This document shows, piece after piece, positions 34,904 to 47,130 of a stretch of 64,000 nucleotides of DNA. The notes below the pieces were generated by a model, which was given only the letters and a program-made list of their open reading frames with translations, was not told the origin of the DNA and searched no databases. The stretch is from positions 124,001 through 188,000 of the forward strand of contig CAJQUW010015337.1 of the NCBI GenBank assembly GCA_907163375.1, given 5' to 3'. Each line of letters starts with the position of its first letter. Positions within the stretch are counted from its first letter, which is position 1. Source of the DNA: Prostheceraeus crozeri. Its lineage: Eukaryota > Platyhelminthes > Polycladida > Euryleptidae. A program made the translations under genes and the position numbers.

Positions 34904-35310
34904 TCTCAGAGACGTAGTTATAGAACAGCGTTAGGTTTCACTCCCTCTTGCTTGTTGACCAAAGATAAAAATAATTTAAAAATGGTCCGAAAACGGCCGG
35001 CGCTTCGTGCCACTGACACTTCAACGGCCAATTGCAGAGCTGGTAGTATGATGCAGTGCGTTAAATATGTAGCAATGAAACGGAGTTCTTGAAATATGAG
35101 CTCCCACAGTTTTAATACTATTCAAGAATTCCGCTTCATTGCTATGTATTTAACGCACTGCATCATGCTGCCAGCTCCGCAATTGGCCGTTGAAGTGTCA
35201 GTGGCACGAAGCGCCGACCGTTTTCGGACCATCTTTAAATCATTTTTATCTTTGGTCAACAAGCACGAAGGAGTGAAACCTAACATTGTTCTACAACTAT
35301 GTCTCTGAGA
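34904..35310. repeat. 190-bp-arm palindrome
   Basis: Arms 34904-35093 and 35121-35310 pair with constant coordinate sum 70214 and no net indel, around a 27-bp spacer. I count 16 mismatches in 190 (about 92 percent identity), and 15 of them are transitions. The open frames in the arms are mirror images and not genes. It has the form of a foldback MITE, but flanking duplications were not identified. Confidence 0.88.
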
Positions 35311-37774
35311 ACGAGGACGTGGAACAGAGGAAACAAGTTAATCAGAACAAAGACCGAATAATAGCGATAGAAGAGGGAAAGACAGGAGACTGCTCTATGG
35401 TGTCAGCCATATTTGAAGTGAGCCTAGCATCAACTATCAAGCGAACTGCCTTACGATCAAAGTATATCAAGCTGCTCTGAGAAACCTGATGAATAAACGT
35501 GGGTGCAAAGCTCCATCACAGGACGTACATGAGCTTTAAAAAGTACGCACAAGTGCTGAGGACTGAAGTAGGCACATACTCGAAGCAATACTCAAATACG
35601 TTGGGAACTCGTCGGGAACATTATCGCTTCCGCATGGAATTTTTGCCTGCAAAGTTTTCATAGTGGTTTTCACGTATGCTATTTCAATATCAAGTTTGAT
35701 AAAATGCGGATATAGTTTTATTAAGATTAGTTGAATTAAAAGCTGATGTATTTTGTTCTTGAATTTTGAACTCGTTTTCGAAGAGCAAGTTTGGATTGAA
35801 TGTCTCGTAAAATGCTGCATTTGCATTTTCCTGTAGTAATCAGTATATCCATACAACACACGAATTGCATTGTATTCATTTTCAATTTGAATTTTATTGT
35901 TCAATGCAATTGTTTTCATTTTCTTTTCGGGCTGTATGAAAAAGGATAGTGAGATTGATGACTTCTCTCAAGCATCGACGTATCCGTTATTAGGATTTTG
36001 TGAAGTCATGGCTAGTGAAGGCGGGAAATAAGAAGGGCCAACTCATGGACCTCTATTCATACTTGTGGCACAACAACATTAAGAGGCTTGTGGCCTACTT
36101 TGTCATTTCACTTATTGTGACCTATTCAAAGTCGCTCCCCTCCAGTTTTCCTCGTGATTAGAGGCCCGCTTTGCTCCAGATCACTTACCAAAATGAAACA
36201 ATCGAGTGATTGAGAGATCCATATTTGATGAACTGCTTGTGTATAAAATCTCACGGCATTGGACATAGCAGTTGCTGCAATCTAGATCATTTGAATGACA
36301 ACTTTAACGGAAGACTGGTCAGATGTAAAGCTTTAAAACATAATTCATTTGAGCAGTGTTGCTGTAATGTTGACAATTAGTTGAAAGTCTTGATTTTGTT
36401 TTCTTTTTATATGTTCCTGATGTTTCCGGCCTGTAAATTCTGATCTCTTCTAATCTCCCGTAAACATGATCAAGAATGTATCATTGATTAACGGAGCAGA
36501 ATCATCTTAAAGGGTATTAAGGAGAGACGTAGAATTATTACTGCCACAGCTTTAAGTCAGGTTATTAATGGTTTTGTATAGCGAGAACTCATTTTAGTTT
36601 ACTTCCTGTAAATTGACGTCAAAAGATGAGAAGTTTGGTACGAAGCAAACAGATGTTCATTTCATCACTCATTCGATCGAAAATATCAGAGTCGATTTCA
36701 CATGCTGTTGTCAGGAAAATCGTTTTCACATCAGTTTCGGAATAATGTATGATCTATTAAGGATTGCTGTTTACGCCATCATAACATTCAAATGCACTCA
36801 GTTTTCCAGCAGTTATTGAAATGTAGATTAGAAATTTGAGCTTGAGTTCAGAAAGTCTGATAACTAATTTGTTAACGCAAATCAGATCTTTCATCAAATC
36901 GCTCATAACAAGTCTATATAAAGAAAGTTTGAACTAGAATGCATCTATCCTATTCTCTTGTGTAATTGGCTTCTTCTTGGTAAAGTTATTGGAAATTGAC
37001 TGACTTGGAATCATCACTTCATTATTGCTTTTTGCATCAGTAATTTGTATTTACTTTTATAATTAATCAATCACCACTAAGCTTCAATTCAGATTTCCAT
37101 TTTTTATAAACATTTTGCCCCTCGATTGATTTTATACTCGTAAAGCTTTTTGAAAAATTTCCTTTTCCTAAGTTATATCCGAAAAATTGCTTACCTCAGA
37201 ACCTTGACTTTGCTAACGTAAAAATTATGATCTATTATTTTGAAATTCTTCTTAATATTTAGACACATGTACATGATTATTAGCACTTCTCAAACATATA
37301 GGATTGATTTCATACATATATTTTTAGGTTGATGACTTTTAATGAAATCCATCAGTTTTCAATGAGTATAGCACTTCATAAATGATATTGCATGTTTATC
37401 ATATTATGATCATCTAGTAGACCATAGACATCGAATTGAGGTTTGAGTATTGTTCTAAACACTACTAATGTACTAATGTAGATCTTATTAGTAGTGACAC
37501 ATTCAATCAGATTTAATTGCAAATAGCGCCTCACGACGATTTTGTAGCAGTTTTTCTTTGCTCTGATATAGCTGATAAGCTGATATATATATATCTATTG
37601 ATATAGCAAAGTAAACGCAATAATGCAGCTTCCCCGTCTTTGCCTAATCACATGGAACCTTAAGAAGTCTACAAGTTTTTCATTTCTAAAATACCATTTG
37701 AAGTTGCTTAGACATAAAATACTTTCACTGACATAAATGGCTATGAACTGACTGTGTAGGAGATTATTTTTTTT
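35311..37774. other. No supported gene
   Basis: AT-rich. A minus-strand frame at 35536-35919 is longish (127 codons) but has no recognisable motif. A short AT microsatellite lies near 37575-37592. Confidence 0.45.
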
Positions 37775-38560
37775 TCAGGATTTAATGCGTACTTGTATTA
37801 TCAAGTACATTGACGACGTCGCCCTAATTCGGGGCTGCCACTATTCCGGTTTTTCCAGATTAAGCTAAGTAGCGAGAAAATGCTTCACAGGGAATAAGTA
37901 ATTTAGATTTTGAAGGATTTTGTATTGTAAAAGGCCCTTTAAGATTGTGAGGGGTCTTTAGAGATTGTGACAGGGGCCCTTTGAGATCGTGAAGGGAAGC
38001 TTTAAGATTATGAAAAGGGCCATTTTGCCTTTTACATGGAGCTCTCATGTCAAAGTGCAATCAAGTGTTTCTATTGGTTGCGAATGCTCAAGACCATCAT
38101 GCAACAGAAAGATATGATTGTTGTGTATCACTCTTTGATCAAATCTCTGTTTGAATACTCGTCTCCAGTCTTTGTTTTTTATCGACTAACTTTCAACTCA
38201 AGATTGATCATTTCCAAAATCGTGGTCACAAATTTATTTGTTTCCTGCCAAAAGATTTCCGTGTATCCGAATGCATGCACGGAAGGTTCCCATGTCTAAA
38301 ACTCCGCCGTGAACAGGCCTCTGCCCTCCTCTTTCAACAAGCTGCAAGTGACTTTCATCTGATTATTCATGGAATCATACCTAAGAAATCGAGTTTTTCC
38401 CAACACGACTTCTCCAGCCGCCAGTCACAATGAGACGTCGAAACGCTTTTGTTCCATTTACTTGTACATAGACTAACAGGAATTGCTTATGTGAAAGTGC
38501 GAATAGCGTTGATGTTTGACTTACTTTCTTACTTGCTTTTCTTTTGAGTTCACTATATTT
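37775..38560 (+). pseudogene. Decayed LINE reverse transcriptase fragment
   Basis: At 37782-37860 a frame reads CIIKYIDDVALIRG, the RT active-site block (YxDD). After an unrelated minisatellite, 38080-38200 gives MLKTIMQQKDMIVVYHSLIK and SLFEYSSPVFV, the usual RT thumb. 38205-38410, in another frame, gives QNRGHKFICFLPKDF and LKLRREQASALLFQQA, the C-terminal region. The order is right for a LINE, but much is deleted and the frame changes several times. It may belong to the same broad CR1/Jockey-like group as the copy at 30 kb. Confidence 0.72.
37928..38022 (-). repeat. Degenerate minisatellite, about 24-26-bp unit
   Basis: Four imperfect copies of a unit like CCCTTTAAGATTGTGAAGGG. On the minus strand they read as repeats of a HNLKGPF-like heptad. 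The array lies between two parts of the decayed LINE. Confidence 0.6.
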
Positions 38561-41500
38561 GATATAATGTGTATGCAAATTCTATACAGTGGATGGTTTT
38601 CATTCACCAACTTTCCAAAGGAGAGAAGTGCCAACTTTCCAGACCACTCCCATTAATTTTATGAAATAATAATAAAGTATATGTGCAACTGCACTGGATT
38701 CTCGGCTGCTGACCTTCTTGTGGTGCGGTGGTGGAAGCAGATGTCAAAACGCTCATTTTTATTGTGGAAAAGCAAGAAGGAAAGAGATTCTCTCACATTT
38801 CATATTCACATGTTAAAGTTGTATTCCATTCACGAATCTATTGAATATCTATCATAATCTATTGTATATTGTAGACTGCAAAAGACTAGTTCTTGGACTT
38901 TGAAATTGAAAAACAATGGAGTTTGGGTTCATGATCGTAGGCTTATTACTTTCCGAGAGTTCGGACTTGCAATCAAGCGACATCTGAACAATATGTAGAA
39001 CGCACTATAGCTGCTTCGACTTGCTTAACAGCCGACGTTTTGAGCCGTTTTCAGTGAAAATACTGCAACACATGTTTATTACAACGTCACGTTCAATCAA
39101 GTCTGATCAAACGATGAGACTAAAGAAGATAATGAGAGTAATGTTTGGTCTGCTGGAGCGATCTAATTCGAAATTTTCCGAATTGAATAGAATCTCGAAT
39201 CAGAAGTCGAGGACTTCATATGACTGATTATCCAAAATTCAATCAAACGAATTACTAATCGAAAGATGCGATTTTTTGTGTCGTCAGTATTGGCACACTA
39301 AACCTTTAAATCTGCAGTTTAGTGCCGAAAATGCATCTGATCGAAATATTGTTAGCTTTCACCACATCAGACAACGTGGACAGCTATATATCAGCCATAC
39401 ATAATGTACTATTTAGTCTGAAATGAATTATAAACTGATATTTATGGTATATAAGTTTGCTAAGTTGTAATAATAGATGCTTTCTAAACTGTGAATGTAA
39501 AAAATAACTTCATTTGGCTTAGCGTGCCTGAAAGACTTCTAGGCTGCCTTAGCCTATACAGCTGATTATTTTCCGCAGATACTTATACCCAAAAATCAAT
39601 TGTCTATAATTTATTTCTGTGTCACATGCATCAGTCACGTTGCTTATGCATCGAAAATTCTGACAACTAAACGACGTGGTCTGGCTTTAAACAAATATGA
39701 GAAAGTTAACCGCAACTTAGACTAAATTAAACTCACCGGGTTGGCCTTAGTCGCTAAACTTCGCTTCTGTTTCAGGCCAACAGTAGAAGCTCGGTAGTAT
39801 TTTTCTGCAACAGATCTTTTGCTCCGCAGGCATTGCTTTATTATGTTTTAGAATTGCACTGTAGATAACTTGAAATGTTTGGGCATTTCGATACTATTTT
39901 AGAACACAATCGAAAGGAATCCCAAGCACTTCCCTATGCACCTGTATATTCTTGTATCTCATATTGTGCACTTACTGAACTTCTACAATTCTTTTTTCGC
40001 ACATAGAATTCAACGAATGTAAATTATTACGTGGACTTGCTTTTCTTCTACCACATGCATATAATTTTCTTTGTTGAGTAATGTGGAGAGTAATCAAGTG
40101 AAATATTTCGATATTTGATTCGCTCAATGGAAACATTGTCTTATCGAAGTTGTGTCTGCATTAATGAACTCGCGGAAATTGTAAGAGAATTCCACACGAT
40201 AGACAATCAACTTCATGGGTAATTGATGTTTAACATAAATCAAATTACAGATTTCGTCTCTTCCTATGATTAAGGGAAATATCTTGTCATAATAAAGAGT
40301 TAATTATCTCAGAAATCTTTTCTTCTGAAGTAAATGCTTTCGTGGAAACAAGACATGTGTGGCTGGAATCCATACATCTGCGAGTAGACATGTTATGCAT
40401 CTACAAAATGTCATAATGTGCTTGTTTGTTACCTGCATTATTAATCGCCTTGTCAAAAACAAGATGCAAGCGCAACTTTATAATGAATGTCAGAAGCTTG
40501 TCCATTGATGTTATTGGAAAACTTTGTCCTTGTTCACTGATTAAGTAATTTAATTTTTGCAAAAGTGTAGAAGAAGTGTGAAATGTGAATAGTAAATTGT
40601 AAGCTATCTTTTTTATTCTTGTCATTGACCTACACATGTAAATGTGTATGCTGAAGTACGATAGGACAACTAATCACTAATAGATTTGTCTATAGATATA
40701 TTATCACTAAGCATGTATCTTTCTGTCTTTATCCAGGAAAACATTCACATCGCTTGACAGAAAACAAATTGACATACCGCATTTCTACTCTTTCAATCCG
40801 GGCCTCTTCAACCCAGGCCTCCAATAGAAGCAGGTAAAGACAGTCAAAATGAAAAAAATCCCGTGCCTCCAATAGAAACCGAATGCAAAGATTTAAATAT
40901 AATAGAACCAGAAGGCAATCTACATGCGCACTTGTGCACTAAGTTATTGTCGAATAATGATGTACATGTAGTGCATATGTATTTGACTGGCCTTTTATCG
41001 GCTTTATGTTTTGCGCTCTCTATATAATCCCAACTTCAGAAGTCAGATTGTTAATCTCCATGATATGTAATCATTCATGATAAGAGCAAAAGATGGATTT
41101 GATGTCAGATACTTTTAAATGTCTCATAGACTTATTATTCTTGAAAAATGGGTGCGAACTGTCCGAAGAAAATAAAGTCTGCTAAATGATTTGACTGAAA
41201 TTGTTATAAAAATGTTAGCAACGATGTAACAATGACATATAGAAATAGGTCCACTGAAATATTTCGGAGTGTCACTAACAGAGAACTGGAGCAGTGGAAT
41301 TTTATTCACTGCATTCCGATTCGCTCCATGTACATACTCAACAAAACATGGTATACGAATTCTTTAAATAAGAAACACCACTGAATGTAAAAACAAAGAG
41401 AGACACGCGTCTTATGAAAGATTGTGGTAATATGGTAATATAGGCTCCTTTCATTCAATCCAATACGGATTTGAGCATGACATCATGCATGTATGATAAA

Positions 41501-42825
41501 AAAATATGTTAATTGCTCTCATTTTCCATTTTTTACCCTAAGTTTGCTTGGGTTGAGATTAAACATCTTTCACTCTCTGACAGAGCCAAAATGATAGTTA
41601 AAGCGCTGTAGTTCACTGCATCTGCCTATCTGAGGTTCATGTCATTGTGACCTCAGATGTAAACTTGGCTGACTTTTTAAAAACCAATGTTTAAGTTGCA
41701 AATTTTGAGAAATGTTTCAGAATGTTTTTGTTGCAATTCTGAATAAATGAGACATCTAGCATCAACATTGTTCATGTATAAGTCGATCAGTATCATATTT
41801 TTGCTGTTTTACTGAAACTTAGTTTCGTGAATACATAGCTGCGTCCAGCTTCGGTGACAAGAATAGGAAAATATTTGTCAAGGGCTTTTAATGAAAATGT
41901 TCTTGCTCGATAAGCTGCTCGCGATCATTGTTGTACATGGAAATGCCGTTAAGAACTATTTATCTCATTTGAAAGTTGGTTTGAAAGAAATCTAGATAGA
42001 ATGTCGAGAGTTCATATTTAATAAAAAAATTCATAGTAAAAATTTTTCATGCAAACTTTTAGAACGGATTATTATTGAACAGCCAACATTAAATAGCATA
42101 AATGATTCCTAAATCCAATTATTAATTTTGGTTGTTACGCAATTTATGTGATATAAATCCTTTGAAACTTGCAGGTTTAAGTTCAAATTTATTGGAAAAT
42201 AACATTTCTTTATACAACTCAATGTCTTGGTTGACCGTTGGAACACACGAATCGCGGAATTCAGGTCATTCTTTTTAATGAACTTTAATCAAGCAAGTCT
42301 GCGCTAGGATGCGTGATAATTGCTATCTCGAAGAACCTGCAATATTCGAGACGATGTGCGGTATTATACTAAAAAATATTTGATCTTGTTGACGAATGGT
42401 TGGTTATCGATTTTATTAAAATGTATTTCACTATGAGATAAATTTTCATGTTAAGTATCTTCATTATTCATAACTTTTGTTATCAAAAGCGCATCTCACT
42501 AGTTTCTCATAAGACAACTCTAGATTAGAACAATGAAGGTAGGTCGTGAGAAAAAGCTAACTCATGCCATTATTTTATTGTTCATAATCGATTTTTCTAC
42601 CTTAACAACAATATGATAATAAGTGTCTCTATTTGAACATCCAGCTTTCGTACAACATTCGCTTCGCCCCATAAGACTCAATTGATATCTGTCTTGTGAA
42701 ACGGGCAGAAATTTGCGACCCAGGCGCAGCTACGACCCAGCTTTGAGTCATCTATTCAAATGAGAATTTGAATTTTTATACCAACATGCTGGTTATCCCT
42801 GAAGACTCGTATGCTCTCGCTTTCG
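38561..42825. other. No supported gene
   Basis: AT-rich with short frames only. The minus-strand frame at 40401-40637 has a coding-like tail (FDKAINNAGNKQAHYDIL) but no splice partner or domain. Confidence 0.45.
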
Positions 42826-42900
42826 TCCTTGATAGCTCAGTTAAAGGAGAGATTGTGTATTCATCCGGAGGTTGATAGCTCAAACCATCCGGGATCGCAA
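42826..42900 (+). repeat. tRNA-derived SINE head, decayed
   Basis: TAGCTCAGTTAAAGG at 42833 resembles an A box and GCTCAAACC at 42878-42886 a B box with one mismatch. Their 45-bp spacing equals that of a tRNA and of the SINE at 24.7 kb. The arms do not fold as a tRNA. Confidence 0.45.
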
Positions 42901-43597
42901 TTATTTTCCATCATTGAATTAGCATTAATTAGCGTCTTGCTCTTCAATGATGAAAATGAGGTAGAAGTTGATCAACCCACTCAAGTTTCAACGATTGGAG
43001 TCATTATTTGAATGGATGTTTTTCAATCATTCTTCCAAGAAAATATAGTTTGAATTACAATAATCACAAATGATAGGTGTATGGAAACAAGATGATGTTA
43101 GACAGCGATAGTGTAGTGCAGATAAGGAAAAATACAGATTGAAATCGAGACAAGACAAGTCAAATAAATTCATGCAACAGTATAAAATCAAATATCATTA
43201 TCTTTCTGGTTAAATCAGGTTAAATAGGGGAGGAATGATTGTTCAAATTTAGTCGTGCTCGTCATCTTCAAACGTAAACAAAATGTATGGTGTAGCAACT
43301 AATCGTAGGAGCTCATGAATACATTTTAGCAAAGCATGATGTTGCGTATGTGTAAATTTTGGAACAGCTTAATGCAAATTGTCTCCATTCGCTTTTTCGT
43401 TCCATTTGGATCCCACTTGTGTTATGTTATGCACTCCGTGATTCTTGAAATATGCTGCAATGCTTGTTAAAGGAAGGAACAATCGCTCGTGAATTATTCA
43501 TGAAAAAGGTTGCAAATCTCTCTTTCATTCCTCATATATGCTCTTTTTGGTATAAATGACAGTAAATATTGCAACCTGGGATCGAAACTCGAAATTC

Positions 43598-44200
43598 CTA
43601 ATTCCTCACCATTAGTAGCAAGGAATGACAAAATCGTTTATGATATGCCATCGGACTCCAATTGACGACCTTAAAGATCAAAGATTCTATTTCTAGCCGA
43701 TATCGGTGGAAAGGTTGCGAATGAATTCCAAATATCAATTTACATTCTTCGGTATCATTGGTTGATTTGAGATGTTTGGTCGAATAATTTGAATGAAATA
43801 TACATGAATGAAACGGCATCAGCAAGCATGTAAATAAGCAAGGAATAGAGCGTACTTCAATAGTCGGCGGGCTTGATTTTTTTCGCTGTGTGATTCGTGT
43901 AATATCTAGCATCTGATGCAGCATTTGAAAACTCAATCGACAGGTCAATCGTTCTTTCTGGCAATAATAGTACATTTGTATTAGAATATAAAATATCTGA
44001 TACATCAAATGGCTCCTGGAAACTTCCTGGTCAGAATGGTCCTGAAATTTGTTTTGATAAAACTTTGTCAGAGAAAGTCTCGAAATCAAATTTAAATAAG
44101 AGGATTGTGTTTTTGCAACATCTAAAACGTATGTTTCTGTTAAACTTTTGACCAGAAAATCAACAACCTCTGACAGGTCTTGGTGGCAGTTCGTAGGCAT
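43598..44200 (-). CDS. Unrecognised 200-codon open frame
   Basis: The second longest open frame outside recognised elements is expected to be much shorter than this in DNA of about one-third GC; 200 codons is longer than chance readily gives. The product is hydrophilic at the N-terminus (MPTNCHQDLSEVVDFLVKS) with Cys-, His- and Tyr-containing stretches (MYYYCQKERLTCRLSFQM). I recognise no domain, signal peptide or membrane segment. It could be an exon, part of a degraded element, or chance. Codon use shows no clear support. Confidence 0.2.
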   Translation of the reverse strand: MPTNCHQDLSEVVDFLVKSLTETYVLDVAKTQSSYLNLISRLSLTKFYQNKFQDHSDQEVSRSHLMYQIFYILIQMYYYCQKERLTCRLSFQMLHQMLDITRITQRKKSSPPTIEVRSIPCLFTCLLMPFHSCIFHSNYSTKHLKSTNDTEECKLIFGIHSQPFHRYRLEIESLIFKVVNWSPMAYHKRFCHSLLLMVRN

Positions 44201-44481
44201 GTTTTCAAACAGTCATGAGCAGTTGATTTTGCGGTTATATTGTCAACAGAAGCATAGGTTTTAGATGCTGCTTAGAACGCCTACGTTATTTTCCTGTGAG
44301 ACTTTCTGTAGGAAAGTTTCTTCAATACCATTTTGAAACAATGTGCACAAGGAGATTCTGACTTAACACTTCTCAAAATTCAAAGTTCTTAGCTATATTT
44401 GTAAAAGGATAGCTTTCATCTCCTTCCTCCTTCGGAGGATTAGTCATCGAAACGAGTTGCCTCTTTCCTGCTCACGAATTT

Positions 44482-44778
44482 TCACCACCGTCCACGATCT
44501 TGCGCTTTTCGTATGTAGTCCGTTAGTGACATTCCTGTCGTTTGCCGAATGCCGTCTGACCAGCGCGTCTTGCATCGCCCACGTCCACGATTTCCGTAAA
44601 CCATTCTCGTTAGAAGGTCTTTCTCCAATCCTTGTTTCCTTACTGGATGTCCAAAGTAACGAAGCTTTCTTCCATTGATCATGGTATGTAGTCGTTCCAC
44701 TTCACCAATTTTGGCCAAGACCCATTCGTTGCTATTGCGCTCATACCATCCTATTCGTAACAGTCGTCGATAGCACCA
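44482..44778 (-). pseudogene. RTE-type LINE, C-terminal region of RT
   Basis: Reads CYRRLLRIGWYERNSNEWVL, then RLHTMINGRKLRYFGHPVRK and MVYGNRGRGRCKTRW, the well-known C-terminal block of RTE-like endonuclease/RT proteins, ending close to QDRGRW. The 5' continuation lies beyond the MITE at 44782-45026. It is a 5'-truncated, inactive LINE copy; the exact clade is a judgement from motif likeness. Confidence 0.8.
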
Positions 44779-44781
44779 TAA

Positions 44782-45026
44782 AGTGGTTTTCACAAGTATG
44801 CAAATTTGATTGCTAATCACAAAATTCGCAATCGGTTCAGCCATATCGCTGTGGTATGCGAATGGTTTTGAAAATTTCAAAAAATTCTACGTCAGTTGGC
44901 GAATTTTGAAGAACTGTGCGAATTACTGCGAATTTTTGTGAGAAGCTAGAACGACTGGTGGCGCATAGGAAAGTATTTTAATTCGCCGTGATTCGCAATC
45001 GAATTCGCATGCGTGTGAAAGCCCCT
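44782..45026. mobile_element. PIF/Harbinger-like MITE inserted in the LINE
   Basis: 245 bp with terminal inverted repeats of about 50 bp: AGTGGTTTTCACAAGTATGC on the left against AGGGGCTTTCACACGCATGC on the right, at roughly 75-80 percent. It is flanked by TAA at 44779-44781 and 45027-45029, the 3-bp TWA duplication typical of Harbinger. The two flanks, read on the minus strand, are consecutive parts of the same LINE protein (KRIASFE then LWCYRRLL), which confirms the insertion point. No transposase is encoded. Confidence 0.82.
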
Positions 45027-45029
45027 TAA

Positions 45030-45200
45030 CTCGAAGCTGGCTATTCTTTTACAGTCATTTCTTTTTAAAACCTAACACTCAGCGCCATACGTGGCTATTA
45101 GAAACACGAGAGTGTGATAAAATCTAAGTTTCAAATTACGACTTACATCTAATTGGCGATAAATGCTAAGTTTCAACAATTGGAGGTCTGACTTTTATGA
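45030..45200 (-). pseudogene. RTE-type LINE, upstream segment beyond the MITE
   Basis: Minus-strand reading gives LIATYGAEC and VLKRNDCKRIASFE, which matches the LLYGAETW ... EAFEMWCYRR block of RTE-like proteins and continues directly into the segment at 44482-44778. One in-frame stop is visible. Further upstream, LQLLKLSIYRQLDVSRNLKL may be the preceding part. Confidence 0.72.
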
Positions 45201-46420
45201 CTTAAGATGACTACTTTTCATCCAACTGTCAATATGAAACATGAGTTAACGACCAATCCGTTATAGCCTAACTGTGATCTGGTAGATAGCTGTACTTCTG
45301 ATCTGAAGTTACAATATTGTGTGTTTGCCATTGTATTGGTAGTATAAAATGTGACAGAAAGTGAGTTGTATTCTATTGTCCAATGTGTACGTGTATCCAT
45401 TCATTCTATCTCAGTGATCAAGGTCTGTAAGTAATTCCGAAACATCTGTAAGTGATTTCTAACTTTTTACATTTGGTGTACTTCTGAAAACATTCTTGAA
45501 TTATGAATCACACCCAGCGGAAAATATGCTTACATTGATTCTGACACATATTACTTGGACATTGAGAACACTTTTTCAGATGTTGTAGGGTACTGACGAA
45601 ATGGTTTTCTGCAAATTCTTTCCAGTTTGTGCATGTTGTGAGCAGTGGAAATAATTGATTTTATCTTCACATGACAACAGAGACAGATTGAGAAGAGAAG
45701 CAATATGACAAGCATAATCAGAATCCACCGAAATGTCTGTTTCTGCATATTTACCCCAAGGTACAGAAATAGAAAGATTGATCATTTCGTCCTCTACAGT
45801 ACATGGAGACTGATTTATAAATATAACGTCTAAATTCGCAGATGAGCTTCGACAGTCTCAGCTCATAGTGCGTCATATTGTCAGAAAACTGGAAATACAA
45901 GTGCAGTTGTCATACAGACAGGATCGATAGCAGAATTACACAATAACATAGTGAAAGTTCATTTGTCAATGCAGACATGATACCTTTTATGACTTACTAT
46001 CCGGCATCCATCGGTAGCGCAGTTTGATGATATTTCCAATTCAATTGCTGTTCTCCCAAAGGAGTCTTAAATGTAGAATTAATGTGCTTAACCGAGATCG
46101 AGATTGTCTCTTCATTTAATGAAAATTGCTGCATCTAAAAATGCTGTTTTATGTGATGGAATTTCAAATATTGGATCAATGAAGACTGTTAAACTCATAT
46201 GAATTGAAAAAACTTCGTGCTGATTCGATTATCTACTAGAAAAATAACATAAACAATATTTCAAAGTTATATCTTCATCTTATAGCTATATGAAAAGTAT
46301 AGGATAGGCTAAATATTCAATGTCAGCAGAATATCAAAATATGAGAGTAGCAGATTTATGTATTTTGGTGGCGTCGGGAAGGCGGAAATTGTTTGGATCT
46401 CCATCTTGTCTAATATTTCA
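45201..46420. other. No supported gene
   Basis: The first part may be more of the decayed LINE, but motifs are lost beyond about 45200. The rest is AT-rich DNA with short frames. Confidence 0.45.
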
Positions 46421-47130
46421 TCAACGTTGTGAGTTGACATCAGGGACGCGGAATCGGAGTCCTATCATTTTGACCTGAGTCGGAGTCCTATCCAATGACA
46501 GAACTCCGGCATATAATAGTTTGGCAGCCAGAACGAATTTCTGCAGGGATCGAGGCTGAAAATGACTTTCACGGAATGACGTACACCCTATGCTTACTAC
46601 GAATCTGCCCGTCTTCCTCTTCTTGTCAGACACGATCAGAGAAAAGCACATGTGTCAATCCAATGGGACGCAGATTGTAGTTTTTGGCAAAATTAAATTT
46701 TTCCATGTTTTCTCTTGACAACTGAAAAGTACTAAGTCTAGAGTCATAATTCTTGTCATGAAATGTCTTCAAGTCATTTCCTATCATGTGTATGTGATAT
46801 TATCATGCTTCTGATCGGCGATGTATGCGAGAATGTTCAATGTGAATTAAGTCGGCCAACGTGTTGTTGTCTGCCGACAGGAGGCGGCTTGAATCCAAAT
46901 CTGAACATGTGTAGCTTCATAGATAAATGCTCATGAACATGATAAGAAATTACCTGAAGAAATTCCATGTAAAAAATTATGGCTCTAGACTTAGTACATT
47001 TCAGTTCTTAAGAGAAAACATGGAAAATTTCCCATCTACCAAAAACTGCGATCTGTGTCCCATTTGATTAACTTGTGTTTATCTTCCTCGTTCCTTGCAG
47101 AAACTCGTTCTGGCTGCCGGACTTTAACTG
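46421..47130. repeat. Dispersed repeat family, inverted pair
   Basis: 46520-46770 (minus orientation) and 46965-47130 (plus orientation) are diverged inverted copies. Shared words include TCTAGACTTAGTAC, AGAGAAAACATGGAAAA, CAATCTGCGTCCCATT-like and GCAGAAACTCGTTCTGGCTGC-like blocks in the same order. A third copy is at 26268-26480. A 29-bp tandem duplication containing GTCGGAGTCCTATC lies at 46452-46495. Confidence 0.6.

Noticed and set aside
34856-35308. Two plus-strand frames of 70-78 codons
   Set aside because: They cover the two arms of a 190-bp palindrome and are products of its sequence.
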